Assembly: GCF_014863605.1 (NCBI RefSeq)
Contig: NZ_CP062252.1
Coordinates: 4,783,001-4,847,000 of the forward strand
DNA: 64,000 nucleotides
From: Pseudomonas allokribbensis
Lineage (GTDB): Bacteria; Pseudomonadota; Gammaproteobacteria; Pseudomonadales; Pseudomonadaceae
Reading direction: 5' to 3'
Shown in pieces: positions 8,655-17,768 of the stretch. A program made the position numbers and the translations under genes. Under the pieces are notes generated by a model. The model did no database searches. It was given only the letters and a program-made list of their open reading frames with translations, and had not been told where the DNA came from. Each line of letters starts with the position of its first letter. Position 1 is the stretch's first letter.

Positions 8655-9131
8655 TTACTGCTTGAATTCGAAATCCAGCGCAGCGCCTTCGACTTCGCGG
8701 CGCTCTTCATTGCGCAGCTGCAACTGCATTTCGTTGCTCAGCAAACGACCGTTGAGCTGGAAGCCGCTGTTCTTCTCGCCAAACATCTGCGGCAGGATCG
8801 CTTCGCGCTTGGGCAGCGGCACGGTGCCAACCGGTTTCAACTGCTGAACCATGTCCTTGGGCAGGCTCAAGTCGAGTCTGGCCGGGGGTAATGGCGTCTT
8901 GGCCACTTCACTGGCGGATTTCGACTTGGAAGCGATCGGTGCACGTTTCTTGGCGGGAGCGGCTTTCTGCTGCTTTTCTTTAGCAGGAGCGGCTTTCTTG
9001 CTGGCAACCGGCTTTTTCACCGTGGACGCTGCTGTCGGTTTTTCCGAAACGGCAGCGGCCATGACAGCTGGCGCGTGACCGATCATCAACAGACAAAGCA
9101 AAACCCAGGCAGCAGGAAAAATCGCTTTCAT
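8655..9131 (-). CDS. Hypothetical exported Lys/Ala-rich protein
   Basis: A 158-residue protein with a signal peptide (about residues 1-27, ending ...AVMAAA), a low-complexity Lys/Ala/Pro linker (about 30-80) resembling histone- or IF2-like tails, and a more ordered C-terminal part with LDLSLPKDMVQQL and a final EVEGAALDFEFKQ. No catalytic motif is visible. The ATG at 9131 is preferred over 9191 because it places the signal peptide at the N terminus. Legacy annotations as an IF-2-like protein probably come only from the low-complexity segment. Function unknown. Confidence 0.65.
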   Translation of the reverse strand: MKAIFPAAWVLLCLLMIGHAPAVMAAAVSEKPTAASTVKKPVASKKAAPAKEKQQKAAPAKKRAPIASKSKSASEVAKTPLPPARLDLSLPKDMVQQLKPVGTVPLPKREAILPQMFGEKNSGFQLNGRLLSNEMQLQLRNEERREVEGAALDFEFKQ

Positions 9132-9209
9132 GGAACCTACAACGCTAACGGCAGAGGGCCATATGCTCGCTTGTTGAACGCCACATGACAAGCGCGCCGC
9201 GCGGTCTGT

Positions 9210-10649
9210 TCAGAAACCGCCGGCCATTTCCTGACACAGTTGAGTCGCCAGCAGACCAAGCGTCATCAGCGCCCGTTCCGCTTCGCGATTCCACGGCGTG
9301 CCGCAGTTCAGCCGGATACAGTGGTTGAACTGCTCGGTATTACTGAAAATCAGCCCCGGCGCGATACTGATGCCCTGCTGTAATGCGCGGACATGCAATT
9401 CCTGCGTGTTGACCCGCCCCGGCAGGCTCACCCACAGGATGAAACCGCCCGTGGGCCGGGTCATTTGTGTGCCTTCGGGGAAGTACTGCTGCACCGCCAG
9501 CTGGAATGCGCTGAGGTTTTTTCGGTATTCCTGGCGGATGTACCGCAAATGCCGGTCATAACCGCCATTTTCCAGATAAGCGGCGATCGCCATTTGCGTG
9601 ACGCTGCAAGCCGAATGCGTGGTGAAGGTCTGCAGACGCTGGATTTCCTGTTGATACTTGCCGGCAATCATCCAGCCGACGCGCACACCGGGTGACAAGG
9701 TCTTGGAAAAACTCGAACAGTAAATGACCCGATCCAGCCGGTCGTAGGCCTTGAGCGCCTTGGTGCGACCTTGCTCGAACATCAATTCGCCATAGATGTC
9801 GTCTTCGACGATCTGGATATCGAAGTCCGAGGCCAGGCGCAGCAATTGTTTTTGCCGCTCTTCGGGCATGGTGCCACCCAGCGGGTTACTCAGCCGGGTC
9901 GTCAGCACCAGCGCTTTGATCGACCATTGGTTGGCCGCCAGTTGCAGGGCTTCCAGACTCATGCCGGTGGCCGGGTCGCTGGGAATTTCGATGACTTTCA
10001 GGCCCAGCAGGTCGGCCAGTTGCAGCAATCCGTAATAGGTCGGTGATTCGGCGGCGATCAGATCGCCCGGGCGCGTCAGCACCCGCAACGACATCTGCAG
10101 TGCATCGACACAACCGTGGGTGATCACCACTTCCGACGGGTCGACCACCACACCGGCGTCGCGCATGCGGATCGCCACTTGTCGGCGCAACGGCTCGAAA
10201 CCGGGGCTGAACATGTAGCTGAAGGCGCGCGGGCTATGGAATCGGGTGACCTTGGCTAATTGCTGATGCAGTGCGCGCACCGGCAAATAATCAACACTGG
10301 GCACCGCTGCACCCAGCGGGAACACGCCTTCGCGGCGCGACTCGACCAACACTTGCTGAATGATGCTCGCGCGGGTGACCAGGCCAGGTCGTTCGACCCG
10401 GGCAATGTCCGGGGTCGGTGCGGTCAGTGCCGGGGTCTGGTGCACGTAGTAGCCAGACTGCGGCCGTGCACGGATCAGCCCCTGATCCTCGAGGTTGGCG
10501 TAAGCCTGCAACACCGTGGCATGGCTGACGTTGAGCTGCGAACTCATCTTGCGCACCGAGGGCACGCGCTCGCCCGGCTGATAGACGCCGCGGCGGATGT
10601 CTTCGGCCAGTTGTTGAGCAATACGTTGGTAGAGCAAGAGATTGGTCAT
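9210..10649 (-). CDS. MocR-type PLP-dependent transcriptional regulator
   Basis: A 479-residue fusion of a GntR-type winged helix (about 10-75, with GVYQPGERVPSVRKMSSQLNVS) and an aminotransferase fold I domain (about 110-470). The aminotransferase core is intact: VITHGCVDALQMSLR, the Asp of VEDDIYGE and the Schiff-base lysine in SSFSKTLSPGVRVGW. MocR regulators sense amino compounds or vitamin B6 through PLP. No transporter or enzyme gene stands next to it to suggest a target. Short repeated GG(A/G)ACAGT motifs lie upstream (10699-10706 and 10720-10727) and could be an autoregulatory site. Confidence 0.85.
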   Translation of the reverse strand: MTNLLLYQRIAQQLAEDIRRGVYQPGERVPSVRKMSSQLNVSHATVLQAYANLEDQGLIRARPQSGYYVHQTPALTAPTPDIARVERPGLVTRASIIQQVLVESRREGVFPLGAAVPSVDYLPVRALHQQLAKVTRFHSPRAFSYMFSPGFEPLRRQVAIRMRDAGVVVDPSEVVITHGCVDALQMSLRVLTRPGDLIAAESPTYYGLLQLADLLGLKVIEIPSDPATGMSLEALQLAANQWSIKALVLTTRLSNPLGGTMPEERQKQLLRLASDFDIQIVEDDIYGELMFEQGRTKALKAYDRLDRVIYCSSFSKTLSPGVRVGWMIAGKYQQEIQRLQTFTTHSACSVTQMAIAAYLENGGYDRHLRYIRQEYRKNLSAFQLAVQQYFPEGTQMTRPTGGFILWVSLPGRVNTQELHVRALQQGISIAPGLIFSNTEQFNHCIRLNCGTPWNREAERALMTLGLLATQLCQEMAGGF

Positions 10650-10802
10650 GACGCAGCACTCGATATCACGGGCGTTTTATTTTTGTGTGAACAATACCGG
10701 AACAGTCTGGAAGTGTACTGGGACAGTTGCCATATTAGTCAACCATACAGTGCAGTGTCGGATAAATCTGTACTGCTTTGTGAGGTAATCGACAGACGTA
10801 AA

Positions 10803-10834
10803 AAAGCCCGGCGCTGCATGACAGGCCGGGCTTT
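10803..10834 (-). terminator. Intrinsic terminator of the OmpA/DUF4398 operon
   Basis: Stem AAAGCCCGGC / GCCGGGCTTT with a 12-base loop. On the minus strand it is followed by a run of Ts, 16 bases after the stop codon of the OmpA-like gene. Confidence 0.85.
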
Positions 10835-10849
10835 CCAGTAACGCCACCC

Positions 10850-11662
10850 TCAGCGGGCGGCGCCGAGCTGGCCTTTTTCGTCGGAGAACACGATTTCCAC
10901 GCGACGGTTCTGCGCACGCCCACGCTCGGAAGCGTTGGCGTCCACCGGGTATTCGTCGCCGTAGCCTTCGACCTGAATGCGTTTTTCGTCGATACCCAGG
11001 TCCGTCAGCACATCGGCAACCGACTGTGCGCGGTCGCGGGACAGTTTGAGGTTGTCCTGCTTGCCGCCGGTGCTGTCGGTGTAACCCTCGATACGCACCA
11101 CGCGTTTCGGATTGAGTTGCAGGAACTGCACAATCTTCAAGACCACGCGATTCGCCGAATTCTTCAGCTCGGCTTCGCCGGTGTCGAACAGCACGTCACC
11201 CAGGGTCATCACCAGACCACGGTCGGTCTGGGTGGTGGCGAGAGCAACGATCTGCTCTTCCAGCCATTTGCCCTGCTGCTGCACGCTCAACAGTTTGGAC
11301 TCGCGCAGTGCCAGTTGCAGGCGTTGGCGCTCCAGCTCCAGCTTCGCCGCGCGCTCTTCGTTGAGCACCAGGTTGGTGTGCTCGCGAGCGATCTGGCTGT
11401 AACGCTGGCTCAGATAGGAGTAATGCGCCACGTCCGAGCCACTTCCCCAGTAAGTGGAGAGACGATCGGCGCGGGCCAGGGATTCACCGGCACGAATCAC
11501 GTCTTTCGGCGCGATACGCAGCACATTGGAATCTTCCTTGACCTTCTGGAAGTCAGCGCTGGCTTCCTGCAAGGCGGTTTCGCTGTGTTGGCCGGCGCAG
11601 CCATAAAGGCTGGCGCAACCCACGAGGATCAGAGTGCCGAAGGCTTTTGAAGTCAGGCTCAT
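10850..11662 (-). CDS. OmpA family lipoprotein with DUF4398-like N-terminal part
   Basis: A 270-residue envelope protein. The signal peptide ends in a lipobox (SLYGC, Cys about 22). The middle region is predicted helical/coiled-coil (about 60-130, rich in E, R, L and Q). The C-terminal OmpA/MotB peptidoglycan-binding domain covers about 150-262, with GDVLFDTGEAEL, the diaminopimelate-binding pattern in RIEGYTDSTG and NRRVEI. It should anchor to the outer membrane and bind the cell wall. Its N-terminal part resembles the product of the upstream gene, with which it overlaps by four bases, so the pair is translationally coupled. Confidence 0.85.
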   Translation of the reverse strand: MSLTSKAFGTLILVGCASLYGCAGQHSETALQEASADFQKVKEDSNVLRIAPKDVIRAGESLARADRLSTYWGSGSDVAHYSYLSQRYSQIAREHTNLVLNEERAAKLELERQRLQLALRESKLLSVQQQGKWLEEQIVALATTQTDRGLVMTLGDVLFDTGEAELKNSANRVVLKIVQFLQLNPKRVVRIEGYTDSTGGKQDNLKLSRDRAQSVADVLTDLGIDEKRIQVEGYGDEYPVDANASERGRAQNRRVEIVFSDEKGQLGAAR

Positions 11663-12015
11663 TGGGCATCCCCCAGTTGCTTGCGCAGACGGACGATGCG
11701 GGTATTGAGCACGTTCAGTTGCTCTTCGCTCTTCTGGGTCAGCACCTTGGCTTCGGCCAGGCGTGCATCCAGTTCGGCCTGTTCGGCGCGCATCCGCGCG
11801 TTCTTGAAGGATTCACCGGCCATGCTGCCTTTGGCCCGGTTGAACTTGTCTTCTGCCAGTTTCATTTCCGGCACTTCGTCGGCGGTGGCGCCGACGGCCT
11901 TGGCCTGCTCCAGCGCCTGTTCGGTCAGGCGCATTTGTTCATTGGGTGCCGGATCGCTGGCGCAACCGGCCAGGGCCAGAACGGCCAGGGCCGTGAAAAG
12001 AACTCGATTACTCAC
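11659..12015 (-). CDS. DUF4398 domain-containing lipoprotein
   Basis: A 118-residue lipoprotein with signal MSNRVLFTALAVLALAGCAS (lipobox LAGC) and a helical, Ala/Glu/Lys-rich body typical of DUF4398. It is the first gene of a two-gene unit with the OmpA protein (ATGA-type overlap at 11659-11662). A shared role in the cell envelope is likely, but the molecular function is unknown. Confidence 0.85.
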   Translation of the reverse strand: MSNRVLFTALAVLALAGCASDPAPNEQMRLTEQALEQAKAVGATADEVPEMKLAEDKFNRAKGSMAGESFKNARMRAEQAELDARLAEAKVLTQKSEEQLNVLNTRIVRLRKQLGDAQ

Positions 12016-12024
12016 TAAGAATCC

Positions 12025-12861
12025 CTACTGTTTTGGGGCGCTGACAGGTGGTTGCGGCGGCTGTTGCTGCTGCGCCTTCCAGCGCTCGATGTTGCGTTGC
12101 AGCGCGGCTTCCGTCAGGCCGGACGCGGGCAATTCTGTCATCTTTTTGGCCAGCTGTCCGCGCAACCACGGATCGTTGCAAGCCGAGTTGTGGGAAAGCG
12201 CGAGGAACAGACCCGGCCGGTCAATCGGTTGCTCGAAGGCCAGCAGATCATTGGCCATGCCCAGGGCCTGCGCGGCCGCCATCCCCGAGTAACGGCCGGC
12301 GAGTACATATTCCACTTCGCCCAGCAGCAGTTTCTGCAGGGCCTGAGTGAGGTTTGCCGTACGGGTCAGGGTCAAATGCTGCTCGGCAAAAGTGCCAAAT
12401 GCCTGGGTCATTCGAGACTTTTCCGACAATCCTCCTTGATGGCCCTGGAGATCCTTCGCTTCGCTGTAGACCAGGGTCGAGCCTTTGCGGGTCCACACCA
12501 GATAGTCGTTTTCCAGCAGCGGCGGATGGATGTAGTCGAGGTTTTCCAGCTCGTTGAAGGTCATCGGCGCGTCGGCCAGCATGTCCATGCGCCCGCTGCG
12601 CACTTCGTCGAGGGCCTGTGAGCGTTTACCGGCATAAAGCAATTCGACCTTGATGCCCAGATCCTTCGCCACTTGCTGCAACAGGTCGGCACTGGCACCG
12701 ATCAACTGTTTGGGATTCTGCGGATCCTGCCAGAGATACGGCGGTGCATCCGGGCTGCCGGTGACGACCAGTCGCTCGCATTTGCCCGCTGCCATGGACA
12801 ACCCCGGCAACAGGCTGGAACACAGCAATAACGAGAAGCCCAACCGGCGATGCAGATCCAT
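12025..12861 (-). CDS. Periplasmic substrate-binding protein (family 3 type)
   Basis: A 278-residue protein with a signal peptide (MDLHRRLGFSLLLCSSLLPG) and a type-II periplasmic binding fold: VVTGSPDAPPYLWQDPQNP, GASADLLQQVAKDLGIKVEL and SGRMDMLADAPMTFNELE. No ABC permease or ATPase is adjacent, so it may be an orphan sensor-type binding protein rather than part of a transporter. The C terminus is Gln/Pro-rich (QQQQPPQPPVSAPKQ). The gene lies nine bases before the DUF4398 lipoprotein gene and may share its transcript. Confidence 0.75.
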   Translation of the reverse strand: MDLHRRLGFSLLLCSSLLPGLSMAAGKCERLVVTGSPDAPPYLWQDPQNPKQLIGASADLLQQVAKDLGIKVELLYAGKRSQALDEVRSGRMDMLADAPMTFNELENLDYIHPPLLENDYLVWTRKGSTLVYSEAKDLQGHQGGLSEKSRMTQAFGTFAEQHLTLTRTANLTQALQKLLLGEVEYVLAGRYSGMAAAQALGMANDLLAFEQPIDRPGLFLALSHNSACNDPWLRGQLAKKMTELPASGLTEAALQRNIERWKAQQQQPPQPPVSAPKQ

Positions 12862-12890
12862 GGCGAAACGCTCCCACTCAAATCCGAGAC

Positions 12891-12919
12891 AAAAAAAAGC
12901 CCGACCAATAGGCCGGGCT
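12891..12919 (-). terminator. Intrinsic terminator of etfBA
   Basis: GC-rich hairpin (AGCCCG / CGGGCT plus a CC/GG extension) with eight consecutive A on its left side, i.e. a T-run on the minus strand, just downstream of etfA. Confidence 0.85.
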
Positions 12920-12941
12920 CTTTATAAGTGAAGCCGCCGGA

Positions 12942-13871
12942 TTAGACCAGCTTCTCCAGCTCAGGTACGGCTTCGAACAGATCCGCCACCAGGCCGTAAT
13001 CGGCCACCTGGAAGATCGGCGCTTCTTCGTCCTTGTTGATCGCAACGATCACTTTGGAGTCTTTCATGCCGGCCAGGTGCTGGATCGCGCCGGAGATACC
13101 GACGGCGATGTACAGCTGAGGCGCAACGATCTTGCCGGTCTGACCGACCTGCATGTCGTTCGGTACGAAACCTGCGTCGACCGCGGCGCGGGAAGCACCC
13201 ACGGCAGCGCCCAGCTTGTCGGCCAGCGCGTACAGGTGTTTGAAGTTGTCGCCGTTCTGCATGCCGCGGCCGCCGGAAACGACGATCTTGGCAGCGGTCA
13301 GCTCAGGACGATCAGATTTCGCAAGCTCTTCACTGACGAAGCTGGAAGTACCGGCGTTGTGAGCAGCGGCAACCGCTTCAACGGCAGCCGAACCACCTTC
13401 AGCAGCAACCGGGTCGAAACCGGTGGCACGCACGGTGATCACTTTGATCGCAGCGGTCGATTGCACGGTAGCGATGGCGTTACCGGCGTAGATCGGACGC
13501 TTGAAGGTGTCAGCGCTTTCTACCGAGATGATCTCGGAGATCTGGTCAACGTCCAACTGGGCGGCAACGCGCGGCAGGATGTTTTTACCGTTGGAGGTGG
13601 CGGCAGCCAGGATGTGGCTGTAGCCCTTGCCCAGTTCGGCGACCAGCGGAGCAACGTTTTCCGGCAGCTGATGCGCGTAGGCAGCATTGTCAGCGTTCAG
13701 GACTTTGCTCACGCCTGCGATTTTCGCGGCGGCTTCAGCCACGGCGCCAGCGCCCTGGCCTGCGACCAGAACGTGGATGTCGCCACCGATTTTGGCAGCG
13801 GCAGCAACGGTGTTCAGAGTGGCCGGGGCCAGCACTTTGTTGTCGTGTTCAGCAATAACCAAGATAGTCAT
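12942..13871 (-). CDS. etfA: Electron transfer flavoprotein subunit alpha
   Basis: A 309-residue ETF alpha subunit, usual length for the family. The C-terminal FAD-binding half is clear: [38 protein letters not shown], and [17 protein letters not shown]. With EtfB it carries electrons from acyl-CoA and other dehydrogenases to ETF-quinone oxidoreductase, whose gene is divergent in the same locus. It begins directly after the etfB stop codon with no gap. Confidence 0.97.
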   Translation of the reverse strand: MTILVIAEHDNKVLAPATLNTVAAAAKIGGDIHVLVAGQGAGAVAEAAAKIAGVSKVLNADNAAYAHQLPENVAPLVAELGKGYSHILAAATSNGKNILPRVAAQLDVDQISEIISVESADTFKRPIYAGNAIATVQSTAAIKVITVRATGFDPVAAEGGSAAVEAVAAAHNAGTSSFVSEELAKSDRPELTAAKIVVSGGRGMQNGDNFKHLYALADKLGAAVGASRAAVDAGFVPNDMQVGQTGKIVAPQLYIAVGISGAIQHLAGMKDSKVIVAINKDEEAPIFQVADYGLVADLFEAVPELEKLV

Positions 13872-14621
13872 TTAGATTACCTTCGCTTCGTTTTTCAGTT
13901 TCTCGACCAGTTCAGCCACCGACTTGACCTTGATGCCCGCGCTGCGTGCAGCCGGCGCTTCGACTTTCAGGGTCTTGTTGGTGGAGGCGGTGGAAACGCC
14001 CAAAGCGTCCGGAGTCAGCACTTCGAGAGGCTTCTTCTTGGCTTTCATGATGTTTGGCAGGGACGCGTAGCGCGGCTCGTTCAAACGCAGGTCGGTGGTG
14101 ACGATCGCTGGCAGTTTCAGGGAAACGGTCTGCGCGCCGCCGTCGATTTCGCGGGTCACGGCAACGCTGTCGCCGGAAACTTCGACTTTCGAGGCAAAAG
14201 TGCCCTGACCGTAGCCGCTCAGTGCTGCGAGCATCTGGCCGGTCTGGTTGTTGTCGCTGTCGATGGCCTGTTTGCCCAGGATCACCAGCTGAGGCTGTTC
14301 CTTGTCGACCACGGCCTTGAGCAGCTTGGCCACGGCCAGGGAGGTCAGGTCTTCAGCGGATTCGACGAGGATGGCGCGGTCGGCACCCAGAGCCAGTGCG
14401 GTACGCAGCTGTTCCTGAGCGGTGGACGGGCCGATGGAGACGACGACGATTTCAGTCGCAACGCCTTTCTCTTTCAGGCGTACGGCTTCTTCCACTGCGA
14501 TTTCGCAGAATGGGTTCATCGACATCTTGACGTTGGCGAGGTCTACGCCGGAATTGTCCGCCTTGACGCGAACCTTGACGTTGTAATCCACAACGCGTTT
14601 GACAGCTACAAGAACCTTCAT
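13872..14621 (-). CDS. etfB: Electron transfer flavoprotein subunit beta
   Basis: A 249-residue ETF beta subunit: [20 protein letters not shown] at the start, an AMP-binding region around [11 protein letters not shown], the signature [31 protein letters not shown], and the acyl-CoA-dehydrogenase recognition loop near AKKKPLEVL. First gene of the leftward etfBA operon, transcribed away from the ETF-QO gene. Confidence 0.97.
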   Translation of the reverse strand: MKVLVAVKRVVDYNVKVRVKADNSGVDLANVKMSMNPFCEIAVEEAVRLKEKGVATEIVVVSIGPSTAQEQLRTALALGADRAILVESAEDLTSLAVAKLLKAVVDKEQPQLVILGKQAIDSDNNQTGQMLAALSGYGQGTFASKVEVSGDSVAVTREIDGGAQTVSLKLPAIVTTDLRLNEPRYASLPNIMKAKKKPLEVLTPDALGVSTASTNKTLKVEAPAARSAGIKVKSVAELVEKLKNEAKVI

Positions 14622-14696
14622 GGATTCCTCGTTACTCTCCGGTGAAAAGAAAGTCGCCTAGGCGAACCTGGCGGTTGATGCTCATCGGGCACAAGG

Positions 14697-14839
14697 GCAC
14701 CTCTAAAAACGCCGGCTGAGCGGGATGACCGTTCGTCAGTCGTGACCAACGAGTCATGCCGCTTCGCGGTGTGTAAACTGCGCGCCGAACCTGCGCTGCG
14801 CATCACCGGTTACCGCCTACGCCCAGTCTTTAGAGGTGC
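14697..14839. repeat. 143-bp segment bounded by 11-bp inverted repeats
   Basis: The ends are GCACCTCTAAA and TTTAGAGGTGC, a perfect inverted repeat that extends to 13 of 14 bases. Between them are two imperfect TGAC...GTCA dyads (14726-14738 and 14743-14756). No target-site duplication is visible and there is no coding frame. It could be a miniature element or a structured etfB leader. Confidence 0.4.
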
Positions 14840-14973
14840 TCTTGAAACCACCATTCAGCCTACGGCGAGCGCAAAACCGCCCGTATCTTGACCGGAACGC
14901 CCATTCTGGTCAATACGCCAAAATGCCCTGTCATAAGCCGCGCTTCTTTGATTTCTCTGGGCTGGAGCCGATT

Positions 14974-15018
14974 CAAACAAACGTTTGTATTGGACGCTAA
15001 GAGTGGTGTAGATATAAT
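14974..15018 (+). promoter_or_regulatory. ETF-QO promoter with PsrA-type operator
   Basis: CAAAC-N4-GTTTG at 14974-14987 matches the known PsrA motif (G/C)AAAC-N2-4-GTTT(G/C) of pseudomonads. A near-consensus sigma-70 promoter follows at once: TTGGAC at 14990-14995, 17 bases, TATAAT at 15013-15018. The operator ends two bases before the -35 box. PsrA is a TetR-family regulator relieved by long-chain fatty acids, and this same gene pair is a reported PsrA target in P. aeruginosa. That this site is bound here is inference. Confidence 0.7.
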
Positions 15019-15146
15019 GCGCCGCCTAGAGAGAAAGGTGGTTTGCCCATTATTAGCCTTGACGTTAACGTAAAGGCAATAACGGATACGACACCGAACC
15101 TCCAAATTAGAAAAAAAACTGTTGAGCCTTGAGTAGGAGATAGCCT

Positions 15147-16811
15147 GTGGAACGCGAATACATGGAATTCGACGTGGTCATCGTCGGTGCCGGCCCCGCT
15201 GGCCTGTCCGCCGCCTGCCGTCTGAAGCAGAAGGCCGCCGAAGCCGGTAAGGAAATCAGCGTCTGCGTGGTCGAAAAAGGCTCCGAAGTCGGCGCACACA
15301 TCCTTTCCGGTGCCGTATTCGAACCACGGGCCCTGAACGAACTGTTCCCTGACTGGAAAGAACTCGGCGCCCCGCTGAACACGCCAGTCACCCGCGATGA
15401 CATTTTCGTGCTGAAAAACGCCGAAAGCGCGCAGAAAATCCCTGACTTCTTTGTGCCCAAGACCATGCACAACGAAGGCAACTACATTATTTCCCTCGGC
15501 AACCTGTGCCGCTGGCTCGCTCAGCAGGCCGAGAACCTGGGCGTGGAAATCTACCCGGGCTTCGCCGCTCAGGAAGCACTGATCGATGAAAACGGCATCG
15601 TGCGCGGGATCATCACCGGTGACCTCGGCGTCGACCGCGAAGGCCATCCGAAAGAAGGCCTGTACACCCCGGGCATGGAACTGCGTGGCAAATACACGCT
15701 GTTCGCCGAAGGTTGCCGTGGCCACATCGGCAAGCAACTGATCAAGCGCTACAACCTCGACAGCGATGCCGATGCCCAGCACTACGGCATCGGCTTGAAG
15801 GAAATCTGGGAAATCGACCCGGCCAAACACCAGCCAGGCCTGGTGGTGCACACCGCCGGTTGGCCGATGGACATCATGGGCACCGAGAACACCGGCGGCT
15901 CCTTCCTCTATCACCTGGAAAACAACCAGGTGGTGGTCGGCCTGATCGTCGATCTGTCCTACAGCAACACCTACCTGTCGCCGTTCGACGAATTCCAGCG
16001 CCTCAAGCATCACCCGGTGCTCAAGCAGTATCTGGAAGGCGGCAAGCGCATCAGCTACGGCGCCCGCGCCATCTGCAAGGGCGGCCTGAACTCGCTGCCG
16101 AAAATGGTCTTCAAGGGCGGCGCGCTGATCGGTTGCGACCTCGGTACCCTGAACTTCGCCAAGATCAAGGGCAGCCACACCGCGATGAAGTCCGGCATGC
16201 TCGCCGCTGAATCCGTGGCCGACGCACTGTTCGCTGACAAGGACGGCACCGAAGAGCTGACCACCTACGTCGACGCCTTCAAGAAGAGCTGGCTCTACGA
16301 AGAACTGTTCGCCAGCCGCAACTTCGGCCCGGCGATCCACAAGTTCGGCGCCATCGTCGGCGGCGGTTTCAACTGGCTGGATCAGAACATCTTCGGCGGC
16401 AAACTGCCGTTCACCCTGCACGACACCAAGCCGGACTACGCCTGCCTCAAGCTCGCGGCCGACTGCAAGAAGATCGACTACCCGAAACCCGACGGCAAGA
16501 TCAGCTTCGACAAGCTGAGCTCGGTGTTCATCTCCGGTACCAACCATGAAGAAGAACAGCCGTGCCACCTGAAACTGACCGACCCGACCATCCCGTTGAG
16601 CCGCAACCTGCCGATGTACGACGAACCGGCGCAGCGTTACTGCCCGGCCGGCGTATATGAAGTGATCACCAAGGAAGACGGCGAGAAACGCTTCCAGATC
16701 AACGCCCAGAACTGCGTGCACTGCAAGACCTGTGACATCAAGGACCCTTCGCAGAACATCACCTGGGTGACGCCGGAAGGCGCCGGCGGCCCGACCTACC
16801 CGAACATGTAA
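15147..16811 (+). CDS. Electron transfer flavoprotein-ubiquinone oxidoreductase
   Basis: A 554-residue ETF-QO of normal length. It has the FAD dinucleotide motif VVIVGAGPAGLSAACRLK near residue 10, a second FAD region GCDLGTLNFAKIKG..TAMKSGMLAAE, and the C-terminal 4Fe-4S ligands in QNCVHCKTCDIKDP with the fourth cysteine upstream (YCPAGVYE). It passes electrons from ETF to the membrane quinone pool. The start is GTG at 15147, six bases after TAGGAGA, giving MEREYMEFDVVIVG. It is monocistronic with its own terminator and promoter. Confidence 0.97.
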   Translation: MEREYMEFDVVIVGAGPAGLSAACRLKQKAAEAGKEISVCVVEKGSEVGAHILSGAVFEPRALNELFPDWKELGAPLNTPVTRDDIFVLKNAESAQKIPDFFVPKTMHNEGNYIISLGNLCRWLAQQAENLGVEIYPGFAAQEALIDENGIVRGIITGDLGVDREGHPKEGLYTPGMELRGKYTLFAEGCRGHIGKQLIKRYNLDSDADAQHYGIGLKEIWEIDPAKHQPGLVVHTAGWPMDIMGTENTGGSFLYHLENNQVVVGLIVDLSYSNTYLSPFDEFQRLKHHPVLKQYLEGGKRISYGARAICKGGLNSLPKMVFKGGALIGCDLGTLNFAKIKGSHTAMKSGMLAAESVADALFADKDGTEELTTYVDAFKKSWLYEELFASRNFGPAIHKFGAIVGGGFNWLDQNIFGGKLPFTLHDTKPDYACLKLAADCKKIDYPKPDGKISFDKLSSVFISGTNHEEEQPCHLKLTDPTIPLSRNLPMYDEPAQRYCPAGVYEVITKEDGEKRFQINAQNCVHCKTCDIKDPSQNITWVTPEGAGGPTYPNM

Positions 16812-16830
16812 GTCGACCCGCTGAACATCA

Positions 16831-16855
16831 AGGCTCCCTTTATGGGGGCCTTTTT
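16831..16855 (+). terminator. Intrinsic terminator of the ETF-QO gene
   Basis: Stem AGGCTCCC / GGGGGCCT (one G-T pair) with a TTTAT loop, followed by TTTT. Confidence 0.8.
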
Positions 16856-16877
16856 GTTGCCCGCGATTTGCCGGGAA

Positions 16878-17768
16878 TCAAGCCGCGCGCTCATCCCCCG
16901 GGCTGCGTTCGAAATAGCGTTTGTACTCGCGACTGAACTGCGACGTGCTCTGATACCCCACCCGATGCGCCACCTGCGCGACGCCCAGCCCCTCGGCGAT
17001 CAACAACGTCTGCGCCTTCAACAAACGCAAACGCTTCAGATACTGCACCGGCGACAGCAACGTGCTGCGTTTGAAGTGTTCGTGAAAGGTCGAAACGCTC
17101 ATGTTCGCGCAACTGGCCAATGTCTCGACGTTCAACAGTTCGGTGTAGTGCGAATGCAAATGGCTGATCGAAGCCGCCACCCGGGCAAACTGCCCCTGCT
17201 GCTCCACCAGCGCCCGCAATACATCAGCCTGTGGACCGCGCAACGCGACGAACAACAACTCCCGCACCCGCGCAGGCCCGAGAATCTGGCACTCCAGCGG
17301 ATCGTGCAGACAGCGCAGCAAGCGTTCGACGCAGCCGCGCATGTCATCGTCGAGCACCACCGAGGTCATCGACTCAGGTGTCTGCGCCGGAATATGTCGC
17401 CCCGGCGCCAGCCCCATGGCCAGCACCAGCTCACCGAGCAACACCCGGTCGATCGCCACCGATACGCCGAGCAACGGCGCGTCCGGCAACGCATAGGTTT
17501 CGCACTCGAACGGCACCGGCAACGCCTGGATCAAGTAATGCCCGGCACCGTATTCCATGGTGCGCGGCCCCAGATACGCCAGTTTACTGCCCTGGGCGAT
17601 GATCATCAGGCTCGGCTCATAAATGTGCGGACCACGGGCAACGTCACAACTGGCGCGCAATACCTGCACGCCCGGCAGCCCGGTCGGGCTGTAACCATCG
17701 CGCAGCGCCAGCGGTTCGATCAGCGAAACAAGCGTGGCGTTGGCATCAAGGTGACGGGTCAATTGCAT
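16878..17768 (-). CDS. AraC family transcriptional regulator
   Basis: A 296-residue regulator with an AraC_N-type sensor domain (about 20-175, with PSLMIIAQGSKLAYLG and the cupin-like YLIQALPVPFECE) and a C-terminal double helix-turn-helix (about 200-290, with LASCANMSVSTFHEHFKRST and VAHRVGYQSTSQFSREYKRYF). It is divergent from the alcohol dehydrogenase gene, 191 bases apart, which is the usual arrangement for a local activator or repressor of such dehydrogenases, probably sensing an aldehyde or related signal. The inducer is not deducible. Confidence 0.85.
   Translation of the reverse strand: MQLTRHLDANATLVSLIEPLALRDGYSPTGLPGVQVLRASCDVARGPHIYEPSLMIIAQGSKLAYLGPRTMEYGAGHYLIQALPVPFECETYALPDAPLLGVSVAIDRVLLGELVLAMGLAPGRHIPAQTPESMTSVVLDDDMRGCVERLLRCLHDPLECQILGPARVRELLFVALRGPQADVLRALVEQQGQFARVAASISHLHSHYTELLNVETLASCANMSVSTFHEHFKRSTLLSPVQYLKRLRLLKAQTLLIAEGLGVAQVAHRVGYQSTSQFSREYKRYFERSPGDERAA

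Larger units (their letters stand above)
14622..15146. other. Divergent control region between etfBA and ETF-QO
   Basis: 525 bases without a credible gene. The left part holds the 143-bp inverted-repeat-bounded segment and must contain the etfBA promoter, which I could not place. The right part carries a clear promoter and PsrA-type operator for the ETF-QO gene. Confidence 0.7.

Noticed and set aside
14997..16721. Long minus-strand frame (574 codons) opposite the ETF-QO gene
   Set aside because: Shadow of a highly biased high-GC gene. The plus-strand product is a complete ETF-QO with all cofactor motifs.
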